Shown here: in pieces, positions 9,321-21,620 of the stretch | Position numbering within the stretch: the first letter of the stretch is position 1 | Layout of the letters: each line of letters starts with the position of its first letter | DNA from: Chrysogorgia sp. JL179-B06 | Lineage: Eukaryota > Cnidaria > Anthozoa > Scleralcyonacea > Chrysogorgiidae | Assembly: GCA_035772405.1 (NCBI GenBank) | Contig: JAYKKM010000501.1 | Location: 1,416,001 to 1,480,000, forward strand | Reading direction: 5' to 3' | Length of the DNA: 64,000 nucleotides | The notes under the pieces: model-generated | Told to the model about the DNA's origin: nothing | The model's input: only the letters and a program-made list of their open reading frames with translations | Databases searched by the model: none | Position numbers and translations under genes: made by a program

Positions 9321-10703
9321 GTGGCTAGTGATCAATTTGATGATAATGACAACCAAAGGTATGTTAAAAAATATATATTATATTAAATTCTAAAGAACTG
9401 AAATGCATGCCACAAGACGGCGACTCTAAATTATTGTTCTGTTGGTGTTGTGGTGTCATATGACATGATATGTGATCAATAACAGCATTTATAGCAATAT
9501 GGAACAATTTATAGCAACTATATTTTGACCAGGGACACCAGAATTCTGTGGGCGGGTCTGGTCCCTGATAATTTTCTACAGTAATATAATTTTTTCTTGG
9601 TTGTAGGTCTGCTGGACGCCCTCAAAGTTATGTTGGTCGGAATAATATAAAGCCACTACTCGACCTTAAAGTGCCATTAATTGTCATTGCTACAAGATTG
9701 GGTATTTCTCACTCAACCTTGTACAACAAGATAAAAAGTTTTGGACTGGAACTCCCCAAGTTTTACACCGCTACCAAGGAAGAACTAACTGCTCATATCC
9801 AGTCCATTAAGAAGAACCTCATCTTCGTTCTCACGACATGCACGTGCAGCGTGCAAAGGTTCGGGAAACTATTCGCCAGGTTGACCCAGGCCCGGCGCCA
9901 AAAAGCTTTACGTAGGAGGGAGTATAGTGTTCCCTGTCCTCTGTAGTTGTGGCATGTGGATGGGAACCACAAGCTTATCCGATACAGGATCGTCATTCAT
10001 GTTGGTGTTCATGGCTACAGCCGTACTATTGTATTTATTGCTGCTAACGATAATAACAGATCAACCACTGTAGAACGTTTGTTTCTGCAAGCCACCGAGA
10101 CGTATGGATATCCAATTAATGTAAGGACTGATCTTGGCGGTGAAAACGTCTTGGTGTGGAGACATATGAATTCGCATTGGGCCACACAGAGAAGATCGGT
10201 AATCGTGGGTAGCTCAGTTCACAACCAACGGGTGGAGCGATTGAATCGAGACTTGAACGTTAACATCGCCCAGATCTTCGGCCTCAAACTTCAAGAGTTA
10301 GGAGTTTGGTTTACTTGACATAAACAATGAAACTGACATGTTTTGCCTGCATTATGTTTTGCTTCCACGCGTGAAAAAAATAGTGAAGGAATTCGCACAT
10401 GCCCACAATAACCATGGTCTTCGTACAGAAGCTAACCGAACTCCTCTTCAGCTACTGAGCTTGAATTCCCATCTGACCGAACTACACCGAGCAACGATCA
10501 CTTCTGATCCAGATGCAAATGGTGCCGAATCTTCGAACAACTTGTCTGTAGTTGATGTCCCTCGAACACAGTGTCCTCTTACTGATCAAGAGTTTTACGA
10601 ATTACAACAACAAATCAATCCATTGTCGGACATCCCACCGATGGAGATATGCAATACTGTGTTGCAGTTTGTGGGTCCTAAAATGATCGCTCGGCAATTC
10701 TGA

Positions 10704-11690
10704 ACATACTGGTATCCGTTAAAAATCTTCGCTACACTCACACAATCTTAACATGGGTCGCACCACGAAAAACGTTTTTAACTCTGGGCTCGATTTTTTT
10801 GTTCGTAAATAAATGTGCATATTATTATTAATTATATACTCCGAATAGCAGCATCTTGTGCACTCAAGATTTGCGTAATAAACAAAAACAGTGATTTCGA
10901 CTTTTGTATGGCCAAAGGGTTTGACAAAGGTTTGCTATTAGGAGTATGCTTTGTTTCTATTTTTTTAAAATTGTCGACTGGAAATGGTTTCCCACTGTGA
11001 ATGTTATGTGCAAAATTTTACCAAGTTTGCAGTGTTATTACTGTATTAAAGACATATTTCTAGTTAATAAACAAAGCTGTATACTGGCGAGTCTGCTGCA
11101 AATTCTGTACACATTTAACTATTTAAGCACTTTGTACCATGCACGATTTAGGCCAATTCTATAGGAGTCAAGTGCCTAAAGAACGAGGCAACTATATATA
11201 AATACAATTGAGTCGAATGCATAACTCATTAGTATACATTATTTTACTCCGAAACAATAGAAACGCCTAAATCGTGCATCATATGTAGCACTTTATACGA
11301 AACAGAAAAATTGTTGGCGTTGAGCGTTTTCGAAGTAACACAATTTTCATAACTATTTGTACGGTTGTCAGAAACGAATCCGTTGATTGCGAACAATTAA
11401 GACTAACTGCTCCTGCACGTATCTATATTGAACCACAGTTAGAATAGAGAACATAGTCTTAGAAACGAACATAGAAACCAAAACAGGCAATTACTTACAG
11501 CAGTAACAATAACATAATATGTACGATTACGAGGTCATTGGTCTTCATACAATCTAAAGCACATTCTGGGAAACCATGCATAGTTAATATAGCACACATT
11601 TAGGAAATTAAAACGATCACGTTAATGTCTGCATATCAATTATGCCATTCCAAAAAAGGAGAGCAATTATGCCATTCCAAAAAAAGGGGA
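10704..11690. other. Spacer between convergent integrase 1 and HECT 1
   Basis: An AT-rich stretch where the two genes meet tail to tail. An AATAAA-like signal lies near 10806-10812 and another near 10875. It contains the inverted repeat at about 11110-11305 and, near 11640-11690, two copies of TTATGCCATTCCAAAAAA. No gene was recognised. Confidence 0.5.
11110..11305. repeat. Imperfect ~50-bp inverted repeat (MITE-like)
   Basis: GCACGATTTAGGC (about 11142-11154) and GCCTAAATCGTGC (about 11266-11278) form the core of longer imperfect arms that also share an AAGCACTTTGTA-like block and a TCTATAGGAGT/ACTCCGAAACAATAGA-like block. Confidence 0.6.
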
Positions 11691-13801
11691 GTTCATGATT
11701 CAATCGTCCATCATTTCTTTAAATCTCTCAAAATCTTCCACCTTCGTTGGGAGGTACAACACAGTACCACATGTGTTTGCCTTCGGGCGAACATCTTCCC
11801 AAAAACATAAAGTGGGTTGTGGGAAAAATCCCATTGGTGGTATCCGGCTTGCACCAGTGGCAAAGACAAGTATGTCGCATAAAGAGACTTGTGTCAAACC
11901 AGCTACAAAATTTAATAAAGGAAAAAGTAGATTTTAAAAATATCGTATAGTAGCAACCGGAATGGGATTGAAAACACAACAAATTATTTCCTTGTTTCAT
12001 TTGGCCTTTTGGGCATAATTTAAGTACAAGTAACAGTTTGAAGTTTTCATGCATGTCAACAAACGCGATTTATTTTTTAAAGTATATCTTATACCTGTAG
12101 CAACACGTGATAAGTGTTTATTTATACCTTCGCAATTCTGGAGATAGTCCCTCCAATTCATGACAGCGCAGCGTCAAACTGGGGAACAAAGGCTTGGTCG
12201 ATGTTTTCGGATGTGAGCGTGTTTTCCGAATTGCAGAATATTCCCCTGAAGGCAGCAGGATATTTCTGGATTCAAGAATACCAAGTGTTGTAAGGCCCTC
12301 TTTAAACATTTCAATTGCTGTGCGGACTCTGTCCATGACGAAATAATGACACAGTTCTGCAACAAGCTCTTCCCTTTTCTCAAATGTGGGTACACAGTTG
12401 TAGCCACAATTTGACAAATGGTCTTGAACAGATGAAGACCAAATCAACTCCGTAAACTCCTCTTCCTTGTCGACATTCTTTAACTGAGAATGAAAACATA
12501 TTGTTATAAAGATAAGAACTAATACGGTTGATTAGGGAAGACTCAAATCGATTTGGCCCACGCGAAACGTCATATGGACGTTGCGGTTGGCGGGTGTGGG
12601 GCGAGCGTTGAAAATTTCCGACAAAAGGGCTTGGTAAAATGAGCGTGGCTGGCTTATAATCGAATGAAGACGGATAGAAAGTAGCCTGCATAGCAAATGA
12701 AAAAGCTGAATTTTAAACTTTTAGTACATCACTCAGTGCAAATAAATAAATAATGGTAGTAAATAATGGTATTATATGAATCGAGTAAGACACTTAAAAT
12801 ATTTACAAATTGTGCACACAAATATTTGAATAGTAAATAGAATAGTATATGCCATTTTTTCATCATTAAATTAAAACGTCATTGAAAAATTCTTGTTTTT
12901 TCATTTAAAAATGGTTGTTGAAGTTCTCGAATCGAAATATGAGAAACAAGTTCGTGATTGATAGAAATACATGCCAGATTAGAGAGGCAATTTTCGGTCA
13001 TTGTGCTGCGCCGGCCGGGGGCATGCTCCCCCGGAAAATTTTGAAATTAGGGCCTCTGAAATTGCTAGAAATTTTGGGCCTCCATTTTGCTAATATAGCC
13101 TCAAACATCTTTCAATTTTTACATCTTACCTGCTCAAGTGTATGCCGGACATCAGAATGTGCTACTTCGTTTATGGTTGGCTTGCATGCGTGCTCCCCAA
13201 TCCCAATTAAATTGAAAAGACATTCTGCGAGAGAATTGCCAGCTTCTCTCTATCTGCCAGCCCATTTGTATTGGTTATCTCTCCTTGCTAAAAGGTTTTA
13301 AGGTTTAAAAAATTACGTTAAATGTGCAAGTAATCACTGGTCAAACACCATGACTTTTTCGCTAATCAAAACCAAGACGCCCATTACACTGATAAAGTAT
13401 GTTTGTTATTGAACAAGACGCTCTATTGAGCGTGTAGTCGCTGGGGTATCAAATGTAAATCAGCTTTTCATTAGCTGACTATAACATAGATTATATTGCA
13501 AGGAACCATTGCTTCACCTTATTAGTCTTATTATAGTAATATATCCGATGATCAGTGATGAAGTCATGGGGGAATAGAAGTACAAATGTTCCAAGTGAAC
13601 GCAGTAACAGCTTTTGGTCTTATGCAATGCAATTAATACACTTGAACAGATAGGTATTTGCATTTTCGACACAAAAGCCTTTGCATGCTCTTGCATGCAA
13701 GATGTACAGTTGATGTCTTTGGATAACACATATTAGATCTTAAGACTCAACGGCATGCAGCCCTTAATACAAGAATTTCAGTCTTCGATATATTTGTGAG
13801 C

Positions 13802-15902
13802 CAGCCCACTTTATCCTTCCTTTATCAATATATTTTTCACATGATCAAACCTAGTACGGTCGCCATCTTTAATTTATTTCCTAGAGTGCCTTCTTTGATA
13901 AGTCCAAAATTGGAATTTGACTTCAAAACGCCAAGTATATTTATTGCAAAAACGCGCAGAGATGACGTTATTTTCATAAAAAATCACACTGGTTAAGGCA
14001 TACGATATTCTGCAGTATGTATTTGCTTTTCTACACTTCGAACTTCCTTCAGAATTTGCTATATTCCTTCGTAGACCATTAAGACCTATATTTTGCTTAC
14101 ATGAAGTATGTCATTTTGTAACATACGAAATTTGTTTGGAGGGCGCTTAAGCGCCCTGGTTTGGAGAAAAATGTCAACCGAAAGCTACAGTCGTTGTTGC
14201 CCCAATGACTAATAAGCTATATTTTCCATGTCAAGCCTAATGGGACCAGCATTGTCCAAGCCTATCAGACACAATATTAAACTTGTGGCCCAGTAGGCCT
14301 GTATCTATACTGTGGGCCTAACATGTTCTATATACAGTTTGGTTTATTGAATTCAGACCAGCTAGTAAACATGTATGATACATGTTTTATTGAACAGTAC
14401 TAATGTTGTTTAGTGTACTGTAGACACTATATATAGCCAGGCAGTGTAGAAATACAGTTTTAGAATGCAACGAAATGTTAATCCGAATATCAACCAAAAA
14501 AACTATGCTGAAAAGGCATATTTTAAATGTTTATCCAACTCGACCGGAAATCGCAGGTTGAGACGAACGCCCTGTTTATATCTCCTGTCCTAAGACACTT
14601 AAAAGTTGATTACGAAAGGGCCTTCGCTCAACACAGACTCACAGTGTACTATTATTAGCCATCATTTAAGAAAACTAATTTATTTACCTGTATTCGTGTC
14701 CGAGCAAAGTATCCACAGGCATAGATGAAATTTCAAAATAAAACTTGCTTGTCCGTCAATAACTGATCAGTGTTTGTTCAAAACAAACATTACTGCATCT
14801 GCTGATTTTGTCCAGAATACGAGTTGTTTTGATGATCTGGTATTGCAGTTACCAGATCACGCCATATACCATATTCCCCTGTATGTATTTGCTTTTCTAC
14901 ACTTCGAACTTCCTTCAGAATTTACTATATTCCTTCGTAGACTATTAAGACCTATATTTTGCTTACATGAAGTATGTCATTTTGTAACGTACGAAATTTG
15001 TTTGGAGATTGGAGTGGAGAAAGGAGAAAAATGTGAACCGAAACCTATAGTCGCTGTTGCCCCAACGACTAACTAACAAACCAACGAGTTCAACATAAAG
15101 TAGATTTACATAATTTGATTTGCAAATTAAATCTACTTTTAAATTTTGACTCGCAAATTAAAATCTATCCTCCTCCATTGCCGTATTAATTCCCTACAGA
15201 CTGCATTTAACAAATGTAAAAATTGCACTAATTGTTAAGTTGTTTACTCATTTCTAACTTAAAATTCCACTAATTAATTCAAAGCTAAAATACCTCGTTT
15301 CTTTCCTCGCACTTTGCCAACATTGTGCAAATAACTCCACCATTTGATAACTACACCTCACAGCCACAGGCGTTAAGAAATAATACATTACGAAACCTCA
15401 CCAATCATGATATAAGTCGGTTATATACCTCGACCTCGGGATATATGTTGTTTATATAAATAACATAAATCCCTTCCTTCCTTTATCAATATACTTTTCA
15501 CATGTTCAACGGCAAAAAGATAAAACCTGATATTTTCCACTCCTAGTACGGTCGCCATCTTTAATTTATTTCCCAGAGTGCCTATAAGTGCCAAAATTGA
15601 AATTTGACTTCAAAACGCCAAGAATATTTATTGCAAAAAACGCGCAGAGATGACGTTATTTTCATAAAAATCACACTGGTTAAGGCATACGATATTCCCC
15701 TGTATGTATTTGCTTTTCTACACTTCGAACTTCCTTCATAATTTGCTGTATTCCTTCGTAGACTATTAGGACTATATTTTGCTTACATGAAGTATGTCAT
15801 TTTGTAACGTACGAAATTTGTGGAGATTGGAGATTGGAGAAAGGCGAAAGGAGAAAAATGTCAACCGAAACGTATAGTCGTTGTTGCCCCAACGACTAAT
15901 AA
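13802..15902. repeat. Dispersed repeat in three direct copies (two ~420 bp, one partial)
   Basis: The segment at about 13802-14221 recurs at about 15476-15902; both contain GTACGGTCGCCATCTTTAAT, GCGCAGAGATGACGTTATTT and TGTATTTGCTTTTCTACACT. A third copy of only the right half lies at about 14876-15072. The copies contain no recognised gene. They occupy the HECT 1 intron where an N-lobe exon would be expected. Confidence 0.75.
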
Positions 15903-16602
15903 AGTAAAGATAAATATCGTAAGCGTGATTCATTAGTGTAACGAAGCAAGTCTGGTACACGCAAGTGATAAAATCAATTGCAGAACGAATGCACAGGACG
16001 ATGCATCTCTTCAAAGGTCCAATGCATTGAGCATTATAATCTACTCCATTCAATCCCCATCCGTCACAGAGGTAAACATGTACCAAAAATTGACAGTGTA
16101 ATCAGACCTTAAAAGAATTAGGAAATAAAATAAGAGATGAGTATTCATGGCTCAGTGCAAAAAAATGTCAGTACACCTTAAAGTGCACTGTACATCACAC
16201 CATCTTGGCCGCCAAGAGAAATTGTGGGCCCCTGATGCTGTCACACGGGTCGATTTGGGGACCCTGATTTTGGGGGCCCTGATGTCACACGTCATAGATC
16301 ACGTCTACTGTTCTCAATTGCTCTCCTGGCTCGGCTAGAAACGAAGAAAGTATTACTGACTTTGACGCTTAACAGCATAAACACAAATCTCAAAAATTTT
16401 ATGGCGTCCTTCTGAAATTGGGGGCCTGGGGAATATTGCCCCCAATTAATACCCTCTTTCGGTGTATATACTGCACCTTTTGCATTGGGTACTATGACTC
16501 TGTTCCCTGGTTCTCCAGCAAACATTGACGACTCGAAAAGTTCACGAACAGACAGACGTAAAAATTCGCGAGTAGGACCACCAAGGTCGACAGCACCTTC
16601 AC

Positions 16603-16772
16603 TGTAATGTTCTTTATGTTAACTTTTGTATCTTATTTACAGAAACTGTCAATCTCAATCTAAGTCCTTCTCCTCTTCCTTACTCTCTAGTGTGTCCTTC
16701 TCACGTGCTCTCTAGTTCCTTATATGGAGTCTAGTATTCATTATGTTACTTACATAAAGTATCATCATTATA
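16603..16772 (-). repeat. 3' LTR of the gypsy element
   Basis: 170 bp, identical by eye to 20844-21013. Read on the minus strand it runs from TATAATG to CATTACA, so the ends are an imperfect inverted pair and not the canonical TG..CA. Confidence 0.9.
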
Positions 16773-16837
16773 TTACTCCCCTTTGTTTTTCTAAAACAAA
16801 ACATTAACTATTTAGCTAAATGTTATATCAAGAGAGT

Positions 16838-19395
16838 TTATGAACAAATGTTATGTCCATATCTTTCTGGCTGCTTTCGGTTCCTTTCAGATCTTCGTAC
16901 TGGTCCAGGTGTCGGACCATTACCATCATGGTTTTCGTTGCTGTTGCCATTGTTATGTTGGTTGTGTGATGTTACATCGTCCTCGCCGTCCTCGGACATG
17001 TTGTCCTTGTCTGACGTGTGCGTTCGTGGTATTTCTTTGCAGTGTGAAACATTTCGTCTCATTACATGTCCGTCCTTGTTTATGGCAGTTATCTCACTGT
17101 TGTTCCTACACGTTACAGTATAAGGTGTTGTACTGAAATTAGGTGTTAATTTATTTTGTTTTTGTTGGCGTATCAGTACACAGTCTCCAACTTGAATTCC
17201 ACTCTTCTTGCAGTGCCGTCTTGTATCCGCATATTGTTTATTGTACTTTTGCTTCCTGTCCTCGTTTTTTTTTCGCTTCCCTATGACGATTAACCACCCT
17301 TTGTTTCTTCAAAATTGGCAGCTTGCCTTGGACAGTGCGGTTGAAAAGCAGTTCTGCTGGTGACACACCCGTGGTACTGTGTGGCGTGGTACGATATTGC
17401 AACAAGAATCTTTGCAACTCTTGTCGCCAGGGACGGCCTTCAATCTTGGCAGTCTTTAGGGCTTTGCCAAGAGGCTGCATGAAACGTTCTACAGGTGCAT
17501 TGCCCTGTGGCCACTTTGGGGTGGAAAATTCGGCCGTAATTCCCAAGGTTTGTAAATATCGATAATATTCTTCCCCATTAAATCGTGGACCATTATCAGA
17601 TCTGATGGTGGTTGGGATACCATGCAGCACAAATATTTTGTCTAATTTGGGAATCACCACAGAAGCTTTGGTGGACCCAACTATTTCGACTTCTGGGAAT
17701 CTTGAATAACGATCAAGTACAACTAATAAGTACTCAACGGTTGGAAGTGGTCCGTAAAAATCAATGTTTAATGTTTCCCATTGACGCTCTGGCAACTGAG
17801 TCATTGCAAGTGGTTCAGCGCGGTTGGGACGTCCTACAGCCTGGCAGGTTACACATTGTTCAAGCGTGTTCTTGACTATGTTGTCTAGCTGAGGAAACCA
17901 TATTTTTTCTCGAACTAGTGCTTTTGTTTTTTGCAGCCCAAGGTGAGCTTCGTGTGCGATATCTACTGCTCTCTGCTGGAGGCTTTTGGGTATTACTATT
18001 CGAGTTCCCCGTAGAATTAGTCCTTGAGAAGTAACCGAAAGTTCGTCTTTGACTGTCTTATATTCTTTTACTACATGGGAATCCCATTTGTTGAGCTTGA
18101 TTGCAGCCCGGAGTCCCTTTAGCGTATCATCGGAGTTTGTTGCCTTCTGTATCTCTTCCAATGTCATGGCCCTAGGAATACTGGAATTCACAACAAAGTT
18201 CATATACTCTTCAGTCATTTTCTCTTGTTTACTGGTACTTCTCGCTGTGGGGTGTCTAGATAAATAGTCGGCGGGATTTTCTGCTCCAGATTTATAAACA
18301 ATGTGAAAGTGATAAGGCTGTAATCTTAAAATCCAGCGTTCAATGCGTGCTGATGCTTTCGCAGTTCGTTGGCCATAAATAACTTCCAATGGTTTGTGGT
18401 CAGTGACCAAGGTAAAATCACTACCGTACAGAAATAGATGAAAATGTTCCACGGACCAAACAATCGCAAGGGCCTCCTTCTCGGTTTGGGAATAGCGCTT
18501 TTCTGGCTCAGTTAGAGCTCGGCTTGCATAAGCGATTATTTTCTGAGCATCTGTGCCAGGTGTCTTTTGTGATAAAATAGCCGAAATCCCCACAGGACTC
18601 GCATCAACCACTACATAGGTATCCTTGTCCTTATCAAAATAGGCCATACATGGGGAAGAGGCTAATGCAGTCGTAAGTTTTTTAAAACTGTCCTCGTGAT
18701 TTGCATTCCATTCAAATTTTGTGTTCTTTTTGGTCAACTCGCGTAGTGGTGCTGTTAATGTGGCAAAGTCTAGGATATACTGGCTGCTGTAATTAGCCAT
18801 GCCAAGTAAACTTCTCACGTCACTAACAGTTGAGGGCTTGGGTGCATGAAGAAGGTCACTAACTCGCTTCGGGTCAGGTTTCGTACCGTCCTTCGAGAAA
18901 ATTTGCCCAAAGAATTCTAATGTGTTGCTGAGGAAAACCCATTTGTCGCGATTGAGTTTCAACCCTTTCTTTGACAATCGACGTAGGCATTTGTCCAGAT
19001 TGTCATCGTGTTCAGCACGAGTAGTCCCAAAGACAATGATATCATCGGCAATGTTCTTTACGCCGTGTAAGCCTTGTAACTCTCGCTGCAACACATGCTG
19101 AAATATTTCGGTAGACGCATTGGTCCCATAGTTTAGGCGCTTGTACCTAAACAGTCCAATATGTGTGCTAAAAGTAGTGACATATCTACTCTGTTCGTGG
19201 GAAAGATCGAGTTTCGTAAAGTATTTGGCTCCATTCAGCTCGCAACTGACGTCATTCACAGTTGGTATCGGGTGTCTAACTCGCTGAATTGCCTCGTTCG
19301 CCTGGCGCATGTCAACACATATTCGTATACTGTTGTCCTTTTTCGGGACTGCTACAATTGGGGAGACCCAAGGCGTCGCTTGGTCTTCACGAACC
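16838..19395 (-). CDS. Gypsy pol: reverse transcriptase, RNase H, integrase, basic C-tail
   Basis: The main frame (690 codons, 19310-17238) shows RT (KYFTKLDLSHEQSRY; active site IADDIIVFG), RNase H (VVDASPVGISAILSQ, LVTDHKPL), an integrase H2C2 finger (HEAHLGLQKT..WFPQL..CVTCQ) and the DDE core (LNIDFYGPLP, SDNGPRF, PVERFMQ). The usual aromatic residue in Y/F-x-DD is Ala here. Upstream, the frame changes near 19390 from the gag/protease frame. Downstream, an A-run at about 17262-17270 shifts frame; the reading then continues to a stop at 16838 with an end containing RRSERNRKQPERY, a common gypsy pol tail. The product would copy RNA into DNA and integrate it. Confidence 0.88.
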
Positions 19396-20818
19396 TTGTT
19401 TCTCCAACTCTTCTAAAGCGGTTTTAACTTTGTCCCGAATATGGTATGGAATTCTACGCTGGGGCTGTACTTTCGGTGTTTTGCTTTTGTCAATGTCTAA
19501 CTTTACGCTATCGCCCTTTAACTTTCCGAGACCATTGAATACATTCGCACGCTTCGAGAGAATGTTATCTAATGCCGTATCATTCGTTGATATTTTATTC
19601 AAATGAAGGGTAATTAGTGCCAGATCTTGTGCTGTTGACAGCGATAACAAATTACCCGAGTTTTGACCTTTCACAACATAGAAGGTCGCCACTGAGACTC
19701 TCTTACGTGTCTCGACTATAGCTTCAAACTTTCCCACAAATTCGACTGGTGTCGCTTGATTGTACGCAAATGCTTTTGTCCTTGTCGATTTCAGGGTAAT
19801 TCCGTTCAATTTCGAGTAAGTCTGTTCATCAATGACATTAATACTTGCACCAGTATCAACCGTTGTGTAAAACGACGCTCCACCGACTGTCACGCGAACT
19901 TTCGCATTGTTTTTCTTTTCGGTCTGTACTTCATATAAGTATGTCTCATCAGAATCAGAACTTGAACTCTGGCATTCATCCCTTTGAAGAGGTTTTACTG
20001 ACGTGTTATACGTGCGATTTGTCTTGCGAGGTGTATAAGCGGGTAGTTTTGCTGAACTTCGACAAACGTTGGCGAAATGATTTGCTTTCCCGCAATTGTT
20101 GCATGTTTTTCCTGTGGCCGGGCAACGACTTTCATGAGGAAATGCGCGTCCACAATTACGACATGTTTGCGCTGTAGGTTGCTCAGGTTTCGTGAAAAGT
20201 TTATTGGTTTCTTCGTTACAATGGACTTCCTTTGATTCGATGTCTTTCGCCTGATATGTACTTCGTTCGTCACGTCTACCGTCCAATAACATAGCTTTAA
20301 GATCAAAGTTGGGATCCCGCAATGCCCGTTTACGGATTTTCGACGAAGTTCCCCCAATGATTATTTGTTGTTCGATTTCAAAGTCGGCATTGTCGAATTC
20401 GCATGACAGCTAGAGTTCTCAGTCTCGTGTGAAAATTGTCCAAAGTCTCATTTGGTGCTTGACCTGACTGGCGAAATCGATAAACTTCGTAGTGTCGGTT
20501 CTTTTGAGGGTCAAAGTACTCCTTCAACTTTTGCTTCGCGGTGTCATATGCATCGTCAGCGCCAGTATTTGGGAGTTGTCGGAAAATTTCTTGTACGCTA
20601 GAACCAGCTTGATAAAGTAGAAGAGTCCTTTTTCGTGTCGCATTTGTGATCCCCGTGGCTAGTATAAATATTTCGAAGTCCGATTGCCATTTATCCCAAC
20701 GTGTAGCGAGGCTTGTGCCCACTTGTGCTTCGGGTCTAAATTCAGGCATAGGCTGAATAGATACTGGGATTGGTGGACTTGCTTGTACAACATTTGGCCC
20801 TGGAGCTGGTTCCTCCAT
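19387..20818 (-). CDS. Gypsy gag with zinc knuckles, fused to aspartic protease
   Basis: ATG at 20818 opens a capsid-like region (RWDKWQSDFEIFI, YFDPQKNRHYEVYRFRQ). Near 20400 the frame changes by one and continues with two Cys knuckles (CRNCGRAF..H..RC and CNNCGKANHFANVC, about 20180-20060) and a protease motif TTVDTGASINVIDE (about 19870). The region ends at 19387 just before the RT. The knuckles would bind RNA; the protease cleaves the polyprotein. The frame change is more likely a mutation or an indel error than programmed shifting, because no slippery heptamer is obvious. Confidence 0.85.
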
Positions 20819-20843
20819 AACTACACTTTATCCTCGTCGCCAA

Positions 20844-21013
20844 TGTAATGTTCTTTATGTTAACTTTTGTATCTTATTTACAGAAACTGTCAATCTCAAT
20901 CTAAGTCCTTCTCCTCTTCCTTACTCTCTAGTGTGTCCTTCTCACGTGCTCTCTAGTTCCTTATATGGAGTCTAGTATTCATTATGTTACTTACATAAAG
21001 TATCATCATTATA
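20844..21013 (-). repeat. 5' LTR of the gypsy element
   Basis: 170 bp, followed on the minus strand by the primer-binding-like site and the gag start. Its outer edge abuts the TTCAC duplication inside a HECT exon. Confidence 0.9.
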
Positions 21014-21620
21014 TTCACTTTGGCCAATGTCATCCGCAAATTTCACCGATAACCTCCTGCTAGGGATAAACAAAGCCCTAGCAATTTTCGCAAGGCCATC
21101 TGCCAGGACGTTACTACGCCGCACATTCATTGAGTTTCTTGTCACATCCGTCTCATTCATCAGATTGGCTATATGTTCCTGCAGGATTTCCTTAATGTCT
21201 TCGCGTGTAGAGCTAATAAATATAAAGATAGTCTTTAGGAAGGTGGGTGGACACAGTGCCAAATCACACGAAAATTATTCAACGGAACCTATTATTATTG
21301 CTATATTTTTGCCCAGTCTGCAAACCAGTGTTCTTGTTTGAAGTACGTACAGTACAGGTACGTAATTATCTAAACCACAGCAGAGAATTCTTGCATCAGT
21401 AATAACCCGACCTTTTATCTTACCTGGCACTTAATTGAATTACTTCTTGTAAAATTCGATCATCTTCATCATTCAATACAGCAGGGTCAAAATCGAAGTC
21501 ATCGTCATCCAAAAGGCTGACATACGAACTAAAAGAAACAATTTTCTCTGGGTAGTATAGTTCAACTGTAGGTTAGGTATATAGTATATTGTACTGGTCA
21601 TTATAGTGGTCTATACACTA

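Larger units (their letters stand above)
8014..10703 (+). pseudogene. Integrase 1: DDE integrase (IS3EU-like), multi-exon, broken
   Basis: Exon 1 is 8014-8148 (45 codons, donor GTGAGT). Candidate small exons are near 8320-8381 (donor GTGCGT) and 9322-9358. The main exon starts at about 9610 after a TTGTAG acceptor and opens with AGRPQSYVG and a helix-turn-helix (ATRLGISHSTLYNKIKSFGL). The catalytic core follows: LWHVDGNHKLIRYR (first Asp), VRTDLGGEN (second Asp) and HNQRVERLNRD (Glu), 34 residues between the second Asp and the Glu. The C-terminal region runs to a TGA at 10701-10703. A TAG at 9944-9946 and frame changes near 9830 and 10290-10320 break it. The enzyme would catalyse strand transfer of element ends. 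It faces the HECT gene. Confidence 0.75.
16603..21013 (-). mobile_element. Ty3/gypsy LTR retrotransposon, 4.4 kb, identical LTRs, TSD TTCAC
   Basis: Two 170-bp direct repeats (16603-16772 and 20844-21013) appear identical and are flanked by TTCAC (16598-16602 and 21014-21018). On the minus strand the element reads LTR, a primer-binding-like TTGGCGACGAGGA (20843-20831), gag, protease, RT, RNase H, integrase, then a purine run (AAACAAAGGGGAG, about 16790-16775) and the second LTR. The order RT-RNaseH-integrase places it in Ty3/gypsy. Identical LTRs point to a recent insertion. Three frame changes are present (see gag and pol), each near a short homopolymer or low-complexity site. Confidence 0.92.

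Noticed and set aside
12915..13301. 128-codon plus-strand open frame
   Set aside because: It overlaps on the opposite strand the HECT 1 exon at 13224-13130, whose splice phase fits the next exon.
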